From Aculops lycopersici (taxonomy: Eukaryota > Arthropoda > Arachnida > Trombidiformes > Eriophyidae): a stretch of 64,000 nt of DNA. The notes under the pieces were generated by a model. It was given only the letters and a program-made list of their open reading frames with translations, was not told the DNA's origin and made no database searches. Numbering within the stretch: the first letter of the stretch is position 1; every line of letters begins with the position of its first letter. Shown in pieces: positions 53,196 to 63,205 of this stretch. Where the stretch lies: contig WNKI01000002.1 in NCBI GenBank assembly GCA_015350385.1, forward strand, positions 6,306,700 to 6,370,699. The letters run 5' to 3'. Both the position numbers and the translations under genes were made by a program.

Positions 53196-53861
53196 TCAGA
53201 GTTCACGATCGATTGGTTTTCTCGTGGTCAGGGTTGGTTTAGTTGGCTCTCTTGGGCCATCTGTAGGGTAGGCTGGCTCAGTTGGGTAACCTTTACCGTG
53301 CCAGGATTGATTTTCAATTGAGTATTCTTTGAGTTCTGGTTGTTCTAGAAGGAATGGTTTTGCCTCATAAGCAAGCGATCCATCCTCAAATACAAACAAG
53401 GCTCGATCATCGGCTATGACAAACCTTTGACATTTCATATGAGCATTGACCAGGCCAACCTGCCACCTTTCAGTCAACAACTCTGTCTCTTGTCTGGTTG
53501 GATTATTGGCTATAGATACAAAAGCCATGGCTGTTTTACCTTGCTTCGATGCCTTGAGTAAATCTTCAGGATTATTTTTCGAATTTCCCATCTCACCTGA
53601 TATCGGCGGAGGCTTAAATTTTGGTGGTGGCCTTCGATGTGGTGGAAGTTCATCTGGAGGTAGTTGATCCTCATCGGAGTCTTCCCATTGATCGTAGAGG
53701 TTCTCGAGATCCATATCTGTTATGTACAAGGGATCTTTTGGCAACACTTTTTTACTCACTTTTGACTGTCTGTCATTGTCCGCGAGATTTGTTTGGATCA
53801 AAAGGGACAACAATATTACACTAATAATGCACAGGCTGGCAGTTGAAGTTAAGGTAGCCAT
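53196..53861 (-). CDS. boca: LRP chaperone MESD (boca)
   Basis: 221 residues, one exon. MESD is an ER chaperone that folds the beta-propeller/EGF modules of LDL-receptor-family proteins, including the Wnt co-receptor LRP5/6. A cleavable signal peptide (about residues 1-27) is followed by ITDMDLENLYDQWEDSDED, a Pro-rich linker, and the core MAFVSIANNPTRQETELLTERWQVGL...ADDRALFVFEDGSLAYEAKPFLL. The C-terminus DREL resembles a KDEL-type ER retrieval signal. AATAAA is at 53139-53144. It is head-to-head with the DCST gene across 272 bp. Confidence 0.95.
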   Translation of the reverse strand: MATLTSTASLCIISVILLSLLIQTNLADNDRQSKVSKKVLPKDPLYITDMDLENLYDQWEDSDEDQLPPDELPPHRRPPPKFKPPPISGEMGNSKNNPEDLLKASKQGKTAMAFVSIANNPTRQETELLTERWQVGLVNAHMKCQRFVIADDRALFVFEDGSLAYEAKPFLLEQPELKEYSIENQSWHGKGYPTEPAYPTDGPREPTKPTLTTRKPIDREL

Positions 53862-54133
53862 GGTCTATTATGTATCAAATGGAATAAAGGTAATTGTAAT
53901 CAACAATAATAGGTTGGAAGGTACTGAGTAAATTAAAAAAAGCAGTTACATAAACACAGACAGCGGACTTTTAGTTTTAACAAATCGTGCTATCATTCCG
54001 TCGCTCAGTTCTTAGCCGACTTTTGCACGTGAAAAGTTTGCGCGCCAACGTCTGACGTCAGCCAGGTAAATGTATCACCTCAGGACATTCTATCAATAAC
54101 TCATCTGAGCGGAAGCGAGTTCATCATATTGCG
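53862..54133. promoter_or_regulatory. Short divergent promoter, MESD / DCST
   Basis: 272 bp between the two start codons. Contains TGACGTCA (54051-54058), a perfect CRE/ATF palindrome, near its middle-right. Whether a broadly expressed ER chaperone and a likely sperm gene share it is unknown. Confidence 0.45.
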
Positions 54134-56329
54134 ATGTCTCGACGGAAGCGGGATAAAGATGGTATATTAAGGTCACTAGTGAATGCGTTTCCGCCGCTAA
54201 AGTTAGCACTCCAAGTCAATGATTTGATTTGCTCGCTATTCCAAAAACTTGTTGATGTCATCTGTTTGGTACTACGATACATATTCCTACAAATATACAG
54301 ACTCTTAGAGTTTTCATGCGCAAAATTATTCAAATTAACCAAAAAGATACCATTCTGTTGGCGAAGCGAGGAGGTTGAATATGAGAAACTCTCTAATTCA
54401 AAGAGAGTTCATAATGAGCCTATACCCTATCGCGACAAGTTGTTCAAGCGCTTCCTCACTTATCATGTTGGATTACTCTTAGGTTTAGCACTTTATTTAT
54501 TTTGTTATTATATTCTTATCAAGCATCATACCTACCTCACAATAACCGTAGGCCTCCTGTTGTTGCTGGCTTATATGGTGATTTTGGAAAACTCTCATAC
54601 AATCCGCAGCATTCTCATGTTATGTCTACCGGTGATGTTTACAAATCGAGGAAGAGCATTGATATTCTGCTGCATGCTGACAATGATGATCGCTGGTCCT
54701 ATCAAGAACACCCAATTCAACATTGGGGAGTTACATGTTAGTTTACATTGTTGTAAGCAATATCTTCTAGTCAAATCAGATAAGTTAATCGAGGAGAATG
54801 TCGTCAAGAATCTGGCCCAAGTTGAAAGGGTTGTGTTCAAATTGATCGACAACATTAGAGATTTCGCCAATGAGCTCAAAGAGAGATTTAAAGTCATTAT
54901 TCAATTAGCAATTAGCGTCGAGCGTTACATAATGATTGCCATAGAGAAACTCAAGGAGATTGTTAATGTTTGCAACTCGCACACTTCGGAGGTACATCAG
55001 AATTGTGTGAAGACTTTCAGAGACGCATACAATGACTGTAAGAGCAAATTAGGAGCAGCGGACTTTCTTTGTGGAATTGTAAGTCCGCTAGAGGGAATGT
55101 GCACTGTTGTTCAACTTCCGGGAACACTTTGCAAGGTACCTGAGGCTATCATGCAGATTATAGATCGTACAATTGGAGAGAGACTGCGCCAGTACATCCA
55201 AATAATCGAGAATGAATTCTACTTTGAAGTTCACATCAATCATACTTATAGTTATCAAGAAACAAAGACGAAGAATTATAATCAAGTATTCCAGGAAATT
55301 GGCTCCGATGTGAAGCAAAAGTTCTGGTATATTAGGATTGTCTCACGATTATTCAACTTGGTCACCTTAATTCTTGTTTGCTGGATCCTCATCACAGCAA
55401 CTCTGTATCATATGCACTATCTCACGGAGATCAACTACGATAACATGTACATTGACGAATATTTGCAAAAAATTGATTCAATCAGACAAGATCGACTCTT
55501 GAAACCACGAAATGCTAACGTCGCTATCGACCTAGAGCTCAACGACGCCGATAGCGAGTCGTCGGCTATTGATTATTCAGTAAATGATGACGAGATTGAT
55601 ACAACTCAAGTTGACGAGAATAACAATCGGGCTGGATCAGATGTAACTGGAATGTTACTATTTCCATTGTCCCCAGCACACGAATTACAATATCTGAAGC
55701 CTTCCTCTGCTAGGATGAACAAATTTGAAAAGTCAAAATTTTGCGTGGCCACTTTTGTGTGGTCAGCAATCGTTGGTTACATCTGCTTTTTCATGCTATT
55801 AGATTTCGCCCTTTTCAACATACTCAAAGTTGTTGACGATGTACTGAAAGACGTGTTATTCAATAGTGATCTACCTCTGGTAGACGTGAGCTCCAAGTAC
55901 GCTGATGGTCATGAAGTTCGCTACAATCGAACTTACTTGGCCAATTTGCGATTGCAAGCTAAACAGAAAATCAAGATGCGAAGCGAGCTTGGTAACCACA
56001 CATCGACTGGAAGTCACCTGAATGATATGTATCGCAAGCTAATGGATGCGATAGAGGAGAGTGTACCTGACGACGTTCAGATACTCGAATCTCTCGAACA
56101 GTGCTTGCCAAGTGCTAGCAAGCCAAACTATAAGCTATACAATAACATAGCCATTCTAGCCTTGGTAACATTTGGAGCTGTGATACTCGAAGCATATATC
56201 TTGAGAACGCGACATTGCATAGCGAATCTCTATTATCCGAGACGAGCTAAGAAGCGAGCTATTTGGTTATATCGTAAAATGCTAGCTGAGAAGTCGAAAT
56301 TTGATGAGAGACCTGAACTACTGAATTGA
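54134..56329 (+). CDS. DC-STAMP domain membrane protein (DCST1/DCST2-like)
   Basis: 731 residues, one exon. Family members include sperm proteins required for fertilisation (fly sneaky, worm SPE-42/SPE-49, vertebrate DCST1/2). Visible are several N-terminal membrane helices (about residues 115-205), a Cys-containing extracellular part (CNSH, CVKTFRDAYNDCKSKLGAADFLC), and the DC-STAMP hallmark near INYDNMYIDEYLQKIDSIR, flanked by helices. A further helix follows near residue 540 and another near 685. The C-terminal Cys-rich RING-like segment of DCST1 is not seen; the protein ends soon after the last helix. Which of DCST1 or DCST2 it corresponds to is undecided. Confidence 0.85.
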   Translation: MSRRKRDKDGILRSLVNAFPPLKLALQVNDLICSLFQKLVDVICLVLRYIFLQIYRLLEFSCAKLFKLTKKIPFCWRSEEVEYEKLSNSKRVHNEPIPYRDKLFKRFLTYHVGLLLGLALYLFCYYILIKHHTYLTITVGLLLLLAYMVILENSHTIRSILMLCLPVMFTNRGRALIFCCMLTMMIAGPIKNTQFNIGELHVSLHCCKQYLLVKSDKLIEENVVKNLAQVERVVFKLIDNIRDFANELKERFKVIIQLAISVERYIMIAIEKLKEIVNVCNSHTSEVHQNCVKTFRDAYNDCKSKLGAADFLCGIVSPLEGMCTVVQLPGTLCKVPEAIMQIIDRTIGERLRQYIQIIENEFYFEVHINHTYSYQETKTKNYNQVFQEIGSDVKQKFWYIRIVSRLFNLVTLILVCWILITATLYHMHYLTEINYDNMYIDEYLQKIDSIRQDRLLKPRNANVAIDLELNDADSESSAIDYSVNDDEIDTTQVDENNNRAGSDVTGMLLFPLSPAHELQYLKPSSARMNKFEKSKFCVATFVWSAIVGYICFFMLLDFALFNILKVVDDVLKDVLFNSDLPLVDVSSKYADGHEVRYNRTYLANLRLQAKQKIKMRSELGNHTSTGSHLNDMYRKLMDAIEESVPDDVQILESLEQCLPSASKPNYKLYNNIAILALVTFGAVILEAYILRTRHCIANLYYPRRAKKRAIWLYRKMLAEKSKFDERPELLN

Positions 56330-56440
56330 TTAATCAGTAAGTGTTCTCTAATAGTCTGTTAAATGTAACTTTATAATTGTAATAATGATAACTTCAGATA
56401 TCAGTTAATAAGATGATGAGACTTAGCTAACTTGACTTGA

Positions 56441-56983
56441 CTATTTACCAACGATAGTGGACCAACTGAATCTAGGTGTTCCCTGTGGACCAGGTTTCTT
56501 GGCCTCCTCACTATATCCATCAAAGTATGGAACTGCATCCTCGAAAACGGGCACCACTGGCTTGGGCTTCGGCCTCTCAGATTGATGAACTCTGACCAAT
56601 TGAAAGTGTCCAGTTTTTGCTCGTTCAAATCCACTCTCGTACATGCACTCATCGAATAACTTTTGAGCTCGACGACATCTTCTAAATTCTACAGTTTCTC
56701 CAGACAAATCTAGACATTTTGTGTACCACTCTAACTCGTCTCTACAAGAGTTTTTAACCTTCTTGAAAAACTCTAATCCGCAATCCGTCACTTCATGGCC
56801 ATACTTAAGACACTTCCTTGGGTCCTTCTCCTCGATCTTGCATAACATGAACTCCTTGCACTGATTGTCACAGTATTTTCCCAACCACATAGCGCTGGCT
56901 AGAAAGAAATTATGAGTTAAAGGTATCTCCTGGCGCTCCAGTTCCTCCATCGGGGGTAGTGTGAATGAGAAGTCTGATGCCAT
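56441..56983 (-). CDS. NDUFA8: NADH dehydrogenase 1 alpha subcomplex subunit 8 (NDUFA8)
   Basis: 180 residues, one exon. Accessory subunit of mitochondrial complex I, imported to the intermembrane space by the MIA40 disulfide relay. It has paired CHCH-type cysteines: C..QCKEFMLCKIEEKDPRKCLKYG..VTDC and SCRDELEWYTKCLD...FRRCRRAQKLFDECMYE. The KEFMLC and EKDPRKCL stretches match the mammalian protein closely, as does the Pro-rich C-terminus ending in an aromatic-rich tail. It is tail-to-tail with the DCST gene (111 bp apart). Confidence 0.95.
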   Translation of the reverse strand: MASDFSFTLPPMEELERQEIPLTHNFFLASAMWLGKYCDNQCKEFMLCKIEEKDPRKCLKYGHEVTDCGLEFFKKVKNSCRDELEWYTKCLDLSGETVEFRRCRRAQKLFDECMYESGFERAKTGHFQLVRVHQSERPKPKPVVPVFEDAVPYFDGYSEEAKKPGPQGTPRFSWSTIVGK

Positions 56984-57753
56984 CTTGCTTTCGGGTAGTA
57001 GTTGTTGGCATACAATAGAGGAGGTAGTTAACAGATAGACTGCTTAAATCAAAGTTGCAGGTATTGATATAGAAAAATAGATAATGAGTCAATTAGTTGA
57101 CTGCGGGTCCATGAGAGTCATTTGTTTTGTTGGGCTTCTGAAAAGAAAAACACAGTATATTTTCTTTCGAAAAGCCAACGAGAGTTGCTGCGCTTTACCA
57201 CGACCTAAAACACATGTAAGATCGTACAATGAGCCATCTATGAGCTCCCTCGTCAAATACACACAATTCACACAAATCGTACAATGAACGATTACCGGCC
57301 TGACTGCTCGCTTGATCGCTAACCTTCACGTCCGTATGGACGTTTTAGTGTTGGTAAGCTAGCGGTGGCGCTCAAAGTCGCTTGCTTTCCATATTGGAAC
57401 GTCAGGACACAGACTATAGCTAGCTAGCCAGTTAGCTTGGCGACAGCCGAGACAGTGGCGCGGCGTATCCCCATGACGCTTCGTGCAAGCAATGGGCTAT
57501 GGCAGAGGCTTCTCTAATGCTAAAGTGACGGCCAAGTCAACATTGGCCCTCGAGAAGCAGCCCACTTGCAGTGATCGCCCTGTTCGCATTTGTATGCGGC
57601 GACGATGGAAGCGTCCAAATAAAATCCATCTATCTTAATACAAATTATCATCGAATGCGTTCATCTTTTTATTATAATATAATCTTTATATTAATATAAA
57701 CATATATATATTATAAACTATTAGATAGATACTATTATTATAAAATCATCAAG
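56984..57753. other. Divergent promoter region, NDUFA8 / V-ATPase a
   Basis: 770 bp. The left part has ATCGTACAATGA twice (about 57219 and 57277) and an ACGTCC...GGACGT inverted repeat (about 57328-57343). The last 120 bp before the V-ATPase ATG are nearly pure A/T and look like a 5' leader or promoter. No coding similarity. Confidence 0.45.
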
Positions 57754-60330
57754 ATGGGCGCCCTATTTAGGAGTGAGGCGATGCAATTATCGCAACTCTT
57801 CCTACAATCGGAATCTGCCTACAATACGGTGGCCGAGTTGGGCGAATTAGGGCTAGTCCAATTTCGAGATCTCAATCCAGATGTAAATGCTTTCCAGCGT
57901 AAATTTATCAACGAAGTTCGTCGTTGCGATGAGATGCAAAGGAAGCTGAGATATTTGGAGAAGGAGATAAAGAAGGACAACATACCAATGTTAGAAACAG
58001 GAGATAATTTAGAGGCACCACAACAAAGAGAGATGATAGATCTCGAGGCTACATTCGAGAAGTTAGAAAGTGAACTCAAGGAGGTTAATTCAAATGCCGA
58101 GGTACTCAAAAAATCTTATTTAGAATTGAGTGAACTGAGACACATCCTAAAGAAGACGCAACAATTCTTTGATGAGATGCAAGATAGTGCCATTGCAGAT
58201 GACAGTATTCAATTGCTTTGCGAGGAGGGCATGCGAGCTGGTGGCCAAACTCAAATGAGATTGGCCTTCGTTGCCGGTGTTATTCTTCGTGAACGTTTAC
58301 CAGCTTTCGAGAGAATGCTATGGCGTGTCTGCCGTGGCAACGTCTTCCTACGTCAGGCGGAGATTGATGCAGCCCTCGAGGATCCTCACACTGGGGATAA
58401 TGTATACAAATCAGTGTTCATTATCTTCTTTCAAGGAGAGCAACTTCGTTCTAGGGTCAAGAAAATCTGCGAAGGATTCCGTGCATCCCTCTACCCTTGC
58501 CCAGAGACACCACCCGAGAGACGCGAGATGCTAGGCGGTGTGATTGCTCGCATTGAGGATCTCAACACAGTCTTGACCCAGACAAATGACCATCGTCACC
58601 GAGTCCTGGTTGCGGCTGCCAAAAACATCAAGTCTTGGTTTGTCAAGGTGCACAAGATGAAGGCAATATATCACGCGTTGAACATGTTCAATTTGGATGT
58701 TACTCAAAAGTGTCTCATCGCCGAGTGTTGGTGCGCCATCGACGATGTGCAAAGGATACAAGTTGCTCTAAGGACAGCAGCAGCAAGGTCTGGTTCGAAT
58801 GTACCATCTATCATGAATCGTATGGAAACAAAGGAGACGCCACCAACTTACAATAGAACAAACAAGGTCACCTCAAGTTTTCAGGGTATCGTTAATGCCT
58901 ATGGTATTGCGTCATATCGCGAAGTTAACCCAGCACCCTACACTATTATTACATTTCCATTTTTGTTTGCAGTCATGTTCGGCGACGCAGGTCACGGTGT
59001 GATCATGTCCTTGTTTGCCCTATGGATGGTACTCAAAGAGAGGAATCTTGCCCAAGCAGGTGGATCCGAAATCTGGCTTACATTCTTTAACGGTAGATAC
59101 ATGATCCTTATGATGGGCTTGTTTTCCATATACACAGGTGTCATTTATAATGATGTCTTCTCGAAGGCGGTCAATATATTCGGTACATCATGGAAGCCAC
59201 CTCCGTTACCGGCAAACGAAACATTCTACCCGCCAAGTATAACACTGAATCCAAAGTTCTCCTTTTCACAATCACCTTATCCAATTGGTTTAGATCCTAT
59301 ATGGCAGGTTGCGACAAACAAGATTTTATTTTTCAACTCATTCAAGATGAAATTATCAGTTATTCTAGGAATATCTCAAATGGGCTTTGGAGTAGCACTT
59401 TCTCTAGTCAATCACAAGTTTTTCAACAGTCCACTAGACATCCTCACCGAGTTTATACCTAGAGTTATATGGTTGGTTGCAATCTTCGGCTACATGGTCC
59501 TCATGATCTTCTACAAGTGGATCGCCTACTACTACGACAACTCAGGTTGTGCACCCTCAATTTTGATCATGTTGATCAATATGTTCCTGTACAAATATCC
59601 AGACCCGGACTCTAGCGCAACACCTTGCCACCTGAAACCAATCTACTATGGACAGCAACTTGTTCAGACAATCCTGTTGCTCTCGGCTGTCGTTTGTATA
59701 CCATGGATGTTACTGTTAAAACCATATATTATAATGAAACAAAGAAAGCAGCAATCAATGATGAATGAATCGAATAGTAATGCTACATATAGTCAAGGAG
59801 GAGCACTAACAAATAACAGCAACAACATTGACCAAAACTCGACAGAATTTCAAGCTAGCGGAGGTGGAGACGTGATGGTAAACATTGAGCAGTCCCAACG
59901 TTCAGTTGCAACTCATCATGACGACGAGGAGGAGCACAGTATGATGGATATATTCATTCATCAATCGATTCATACAATCGAGTATTGTCTTGGATCAATC
60001 TCTCACACTGCGTCATATTTGCGTCTATGGGCTTTGAGTTTAGCTCACGCTCAATTGAGTGAAGTATTATGGTCGATGGTGATGCGTAAGGGCTTGACAT
60101 CATCAGGAATCTTCGGTGGCATTGCAATGTACATAGTATTCGCCTTTTGGGCTATACTAACGGTCGCAGTGCTTCTGCTTATGGAGGGCTTATCAGCCTT
60201 CTTGCACGCCTTACGTTTGCATTGGGTAGAGTTCCAAAGTAAATTTTACAAGGGAGAAGGTCACCTGTTCATGCCATTTTCATTCGACAGCACTCTTTCG
60301 GCCGAGCATGCACAAGCGGTTGCCGATTAG
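57754..60330 (+). CDS. Vha100: V-type proton ATPase 116 kDa subunit a
   Basis: 858 residues, one exon. Subunit a of the V0 sector forms the two proton half-channels. The N-terminal cytosolic stator domain starts MGALFRSEAMQLSQLFLQSE and has LGELGLVQFRDLNPDVNAFQRKFI. The membrane domain holds PYTIITFPFLFAVMFGDAGHG and, near residue 755, SHTASYLRLWALSLAHAQLS, with the essential Arg for proton transfer. Eight or so helices are visible. A Ser/Asn-rich loop (about residues 670-725) precedes the last helices. Several isoforms exist in animals and I cannot say which this is. AATAAA lies at 60462-60467. Confidence 0.97.
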   Translation: MGALFRSEAMQLSQLFLQSESAYNTVAELGELGLVQFRDLNPDVNAFQRKFINEVRRCDEMQRKLRYLEKEIKKDNIPMLETGDNLEAPQQREMIDLEATFEKLESELKEVNSNAEVLKKSYLELSELRHILKKTQQFFDEMQDSAIADDSIQLLCEEGMRAGGQTQMRLAFVAGVILRERLPAFERMLWRVCRGNVFLRQAEIDAALEDPHTGDNVYKSVFIIFFQGEQLRSRVKKICEGFRASLYPCPETPPERREMLGGVIARIEDLNTVLTQTNDHRHRVLVAAAKNIKSWFVKVHKMKAIYHALNMFNLDVTQKCLIAECWCAIDDVQRIQVALRTAAARSGSNVPSIMNRMETKETPPTYNRTNKVTSSFQGIVNAYGIASYREVNPAPYTIITFPFLFAVMFGDAGHGVIMSLFALWMVLKERNLAQAGGSEIWLTFFNGRYMILMMGLFSIYTGVIYNDVFSKAVNIFGTSWKPPPLPANETFYPPSITLNPKFSFSQSPYPIGLDPIWQVATNKILFFNSFKMKLSVILGISQMGFGVALSLVNHKFFNSPLDILTEFIPRVIWLVAIFGYMVLMIFYKWIAYYYDNSGCAPSILIMLINMFLYKYPDPDSSATPCHLKPIYYGQQLVQTILLLSAVVCIPWMLLLKPYIIMKQRKQQSMMNESNSNATYSQGGALTNNSNNIDQNSTEFQASGGGDVMVNIEQSQRSVATHHDDEEEHSMMDIFIHQSIHTIEYCLGSISHTASYLRLWALSLAHAQLSEVLWSMVMRKGLTSSGIFGGIAMYIVFAFWAILTVAVLLLMEGLSAFLHALRLHWVEFQSKFYKGEGHLFMPFSFDSTLSAEHAQAVAD

Positions 60331-60732
60331 ACCTAAAGTGGTTGACGTAGATGTGACTATAGGGACGATTGAACAGTATACAAATACAAAACGATAATCC
60401 TTATATATCACATATACATTCACCACTTTTTCCGCGTTGAGTCATTTTTATTGATGAAAATAATAAAAGTTAATCCAGATAGAGTCTCCAGGGAGACCGA
60501 AGTCAATCAAAGATTGTCTTTTCCTTAGGTTATGTTAGGTCGTCATCTTGGCTCTCGTTTGAGGTCGTCTTATTTTAAATCATTGTAATACTTTACTTTT
60601 TGAAGGCAATGAGTGTGGATTTGAATTGCTTGCTACCCCTTATTGGTGTGGGGGCGGCTCTATAGGGATAACTTCCGCTTGAGCCAGTTTCTATGTTTCC
60701 GTGTGTTGTTTCTTTGCTTACACGTGTTCCTG
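60331..60732. other. Convergent 3' flanks, V-ATPase a and Krüppel
   Basis: 402 bp between the two stop codons. Contains AATAAA for the + strand (60462-60467) and for the minus strand (60447-60452), so the two transcripts may overlap at their 3' ends. Confidence 0.5.
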
Positions 60733-61874
60733 CTATCCCTTCTTCATGCTGAGATCCAGGGCCTCACATTCGGCGAGCTGAGCTGCATATTGGACAAATT
60801 CCTCAGCTTCATCGTCGTCTACATCATAATCGACATCTTGACTTTGATGATGATGATGAAAAATTGCTGACCCGAAAACATCCTCCTCCTCTTCGTCCAA
60901 TTCCTCGTCCTCGTCCGAAGATCTATCTTCGTCGTCATCGTCGCGCACATATTCCATAGGCAACAGATGCCTATTTGGATGCTCAACTTTCATTAATTGG
61001 CCATGTGGACTATGGATATTATTTGATTGGCGTTGGTTATTGTTGTGTTGGCGTAAGTGCGACGCATGATGAATGTTGAGGTTATCTATCGATCTGGAAA
61101 CCTTCAAATCTTGCATATCTTGCGTTATATTGTGGGTATTCGATGTAGGCAAATTGTTGTTCTGATTAAATATATCATTGTTGTTGTTGTTATTATTCAT
61201 CAGGTTACTTGCTGATAAGTTGCTAATATTATTAATATTACTAATACTATTGGCACCATTCATTGTCGGCGTGTTCGAGGTTGTTGTGGTTACTTGTCTT
61301 GCTGGACACTTGTGGCTATTTAGGTGATGCTTTCTTCTATAATCATTCTTACAATTAACACAATGGAAAGGTTTCTTGCCCTCATGAATGAGCTCATGGG
61401 CTTTCAGCTGATTTGAATCACTAAACTTGCTCTTACAATTTGCATGATGACACTCGTAGGGTTTCTCGCCGGTATGTGTTCTCGTGTGCCGTCTTAGGTT
61501 TGCCACTTGAACAAATTGCTTCTCACAATACTCGCAAGTAAATGGTTTCTCGCCAGTATGTAATCTAATATGTGTCTTTAGGTGATGGTCTCGTGTAAAT
61601 CTCTTGGAGCAAGTTTGGCAGGCAAAGGGTTTCTCTCCTGTATGCGTTCTCTCATGATTTTGTAGCACATGCTTATAACCGAAACTTTTATTGCACGTCG
61701 TACAGGTGAACTGTCTACCTGTTGGACCGCCAGCGCCCGACGAGGTTGAGCTTGTGCTACTTGTACATATTTGTTGATTATTATTATTATTGTTGTTGTT
61801 GGTCGTTGATTGTGGTGTGTAGCCCATCATGGTTAGATCATTGAGACTGTTTGGAGGAAAATTTGACTTGCTCA
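60733..61874 (-). CDS. Kr: Krüppel-like gap-gene C2H2 zinc finger factor
   Basis: Five tandem zinc fingers closely match insect Krüppel in order and in DNA-contact helices: SFGYKHVLQNHERTH, RFTRDHHLKTHIRLH, QFVQVANLRRHTRTH, KFSDSNQLKAHELIH, and a last C2HC finger YRRKHHLNSHKC. Linkers are TGEKP. Finger 4 has two extra residues between its cysteines. Behind the fingers are Asn-rich and acidic stretches and a C-terminal ALDLSMKKG, resembling a CtBP-binding PxDLS motif. The first in-frame ATG is at 61830. The frame continues to a possible acceptor (GCCAG|TGAGC at 61874), so a short upstream coding exon may exist, as in flies. I could not find it. Confidence 0.88.
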
Positions 61875-62151
61875 CTGGCTTACCAAATGGTGTATTGAAT
61901 TTAACTGGTTAACTAATCAGCTTTAGCTCTTGCTCGCTCGCTGGCTTCCTTGTTTGTGTATTAAAGTTGTTGCTTTGTTTTAGATACTGTTATATTTAAT
62001 AATCCAATCAACTCAACTCTATCCGTCTCTCCAACACTATAAACTCAACTCTATAAAGGGGATATAACGAGTAATGTGGTGGACCAACATGTAGATTTGG
62101 ATTGAATGTGTTGCTCACTGAGCGTGGACTGAATGGTAAATGAGAGAGAGT

Positions 62152-62182
62152 TGTGTGTGTGTGTGTGTGTGCGTGTGTGTGT
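62152..62182. repeat. TG dinucleotide tract
   Basis: Imperfect (TG)n run of about 31 nt, interrupted by one C. Creates the false His/Thr and Cys/Val open frames here. Confidence 0.9.
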
Positions 62183-62723
62183 GTCATGTTGTGTGGTGCC
62201 TGCCTGCCTAGCTGGCTGCCCGTGTTGTGGTGCCGCCTGGCCGGTCGCTCGGTTGGTCCGTTCGTCCAACTGGACAGGACTGCAAACTCTCTGTGTTGTT
62301 TGCATGTTGTGCGCCGCGACCGCGAGTCTGACTGCCTGCTCGCTCTAGCGTCGTCCATAGCAGCGGCAGCAACGACAGCTACAACATTAGCCGGCGCATT
62401 GGCTATCGTAAGCAACAGCAGCGCCAGCAGCAGGGGACCCAAAATAGCGTGCGTGTGTCCGGTTGCTGCGGCAATGGCGACGACCACGACTACGACGGAG
62501 GCAACCGCGACAGCGGTCCCCAAATTCTGTGCGAGAGGATTACTTTTGTGCCTGCGCATGCCGATTGAGCCGACGGGTTTTGTAGCCTTGGGCCAGCCAA
62601 CACCAGTTGCAGCTTGAGCCGCATAGATGCGCAAAGTGCTAGGCGCCGCTGGGCCTGTGCGATCAACGGCGAGCGAACAAACGAGTAAAATAGACGAAAG
62701 TCGAGAGATCAACGAAAGCGATG

Positions 62724-62724
<1 letters not shown>

Positions 62725-62762
<38 letters not shown>
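62725..62762. repeat. CAA trinucleotide tract
   Basis: About 12 perfect copies of ACA/CAA upstream of the Krüppel-like gene. Confidence 0.92.
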
Positions 62763-62766
<4 letters not shown>

Positions 62767-63140
62767 GAGGTCAGTGATAATTTAAGCTAGCCAGTCAGCT
62801 AAATATCCAACAGTCCAACTATCCGGCAAACAGTAACCATCCAAGCAAGCAGACAACTAACTGAGCTCGACTAGCCGCATCAATCAGTCCTGTGACTTTT
62901 TTGTGAAGGCCAATTGGGGAAAGAGAAAGAGAGTAAACATTGGCCTTGGTGGGCATGATGATGCTAGCAACAAGCGATGGCACTGGCAATGGCTATGACC
63001 ATGAGATGATGCCAGCAACAAGTGGCGCCATGTGATGCCAACAACGACAACAAGTGGCGGCGCTTGTTGTCGACTGTTGTGGTCTCGTCACAAAAAGGAA
63101 AACGAGAGCAAACTTTCGATGAAAGCTTTCGACTAGAATT

Positions 63141-63205
63141 GAGTTGAGTTGAGTTGAGTTGAGTTGAGTTGAGTTGAGTTGAGTTGAGTTGAGTTGAGTT
63201 GAGTT
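63141..63205. repeat. GAGTT pentamer tandem array
   Basis: Thirteen perfect copies of GAGTT, flanked by GAATT variants on both sides (GAATT at 63136 and further variants after 63206). Confidence 0.95.

Noticed and set aside
62008..62712. 234-codon frame (-) with hydrophobic Ala/Val runs and His/Thr repeats
   Set aside because: Low-complexity product of TG and GCN repeats; an equally long frame lies on the opposite strand.
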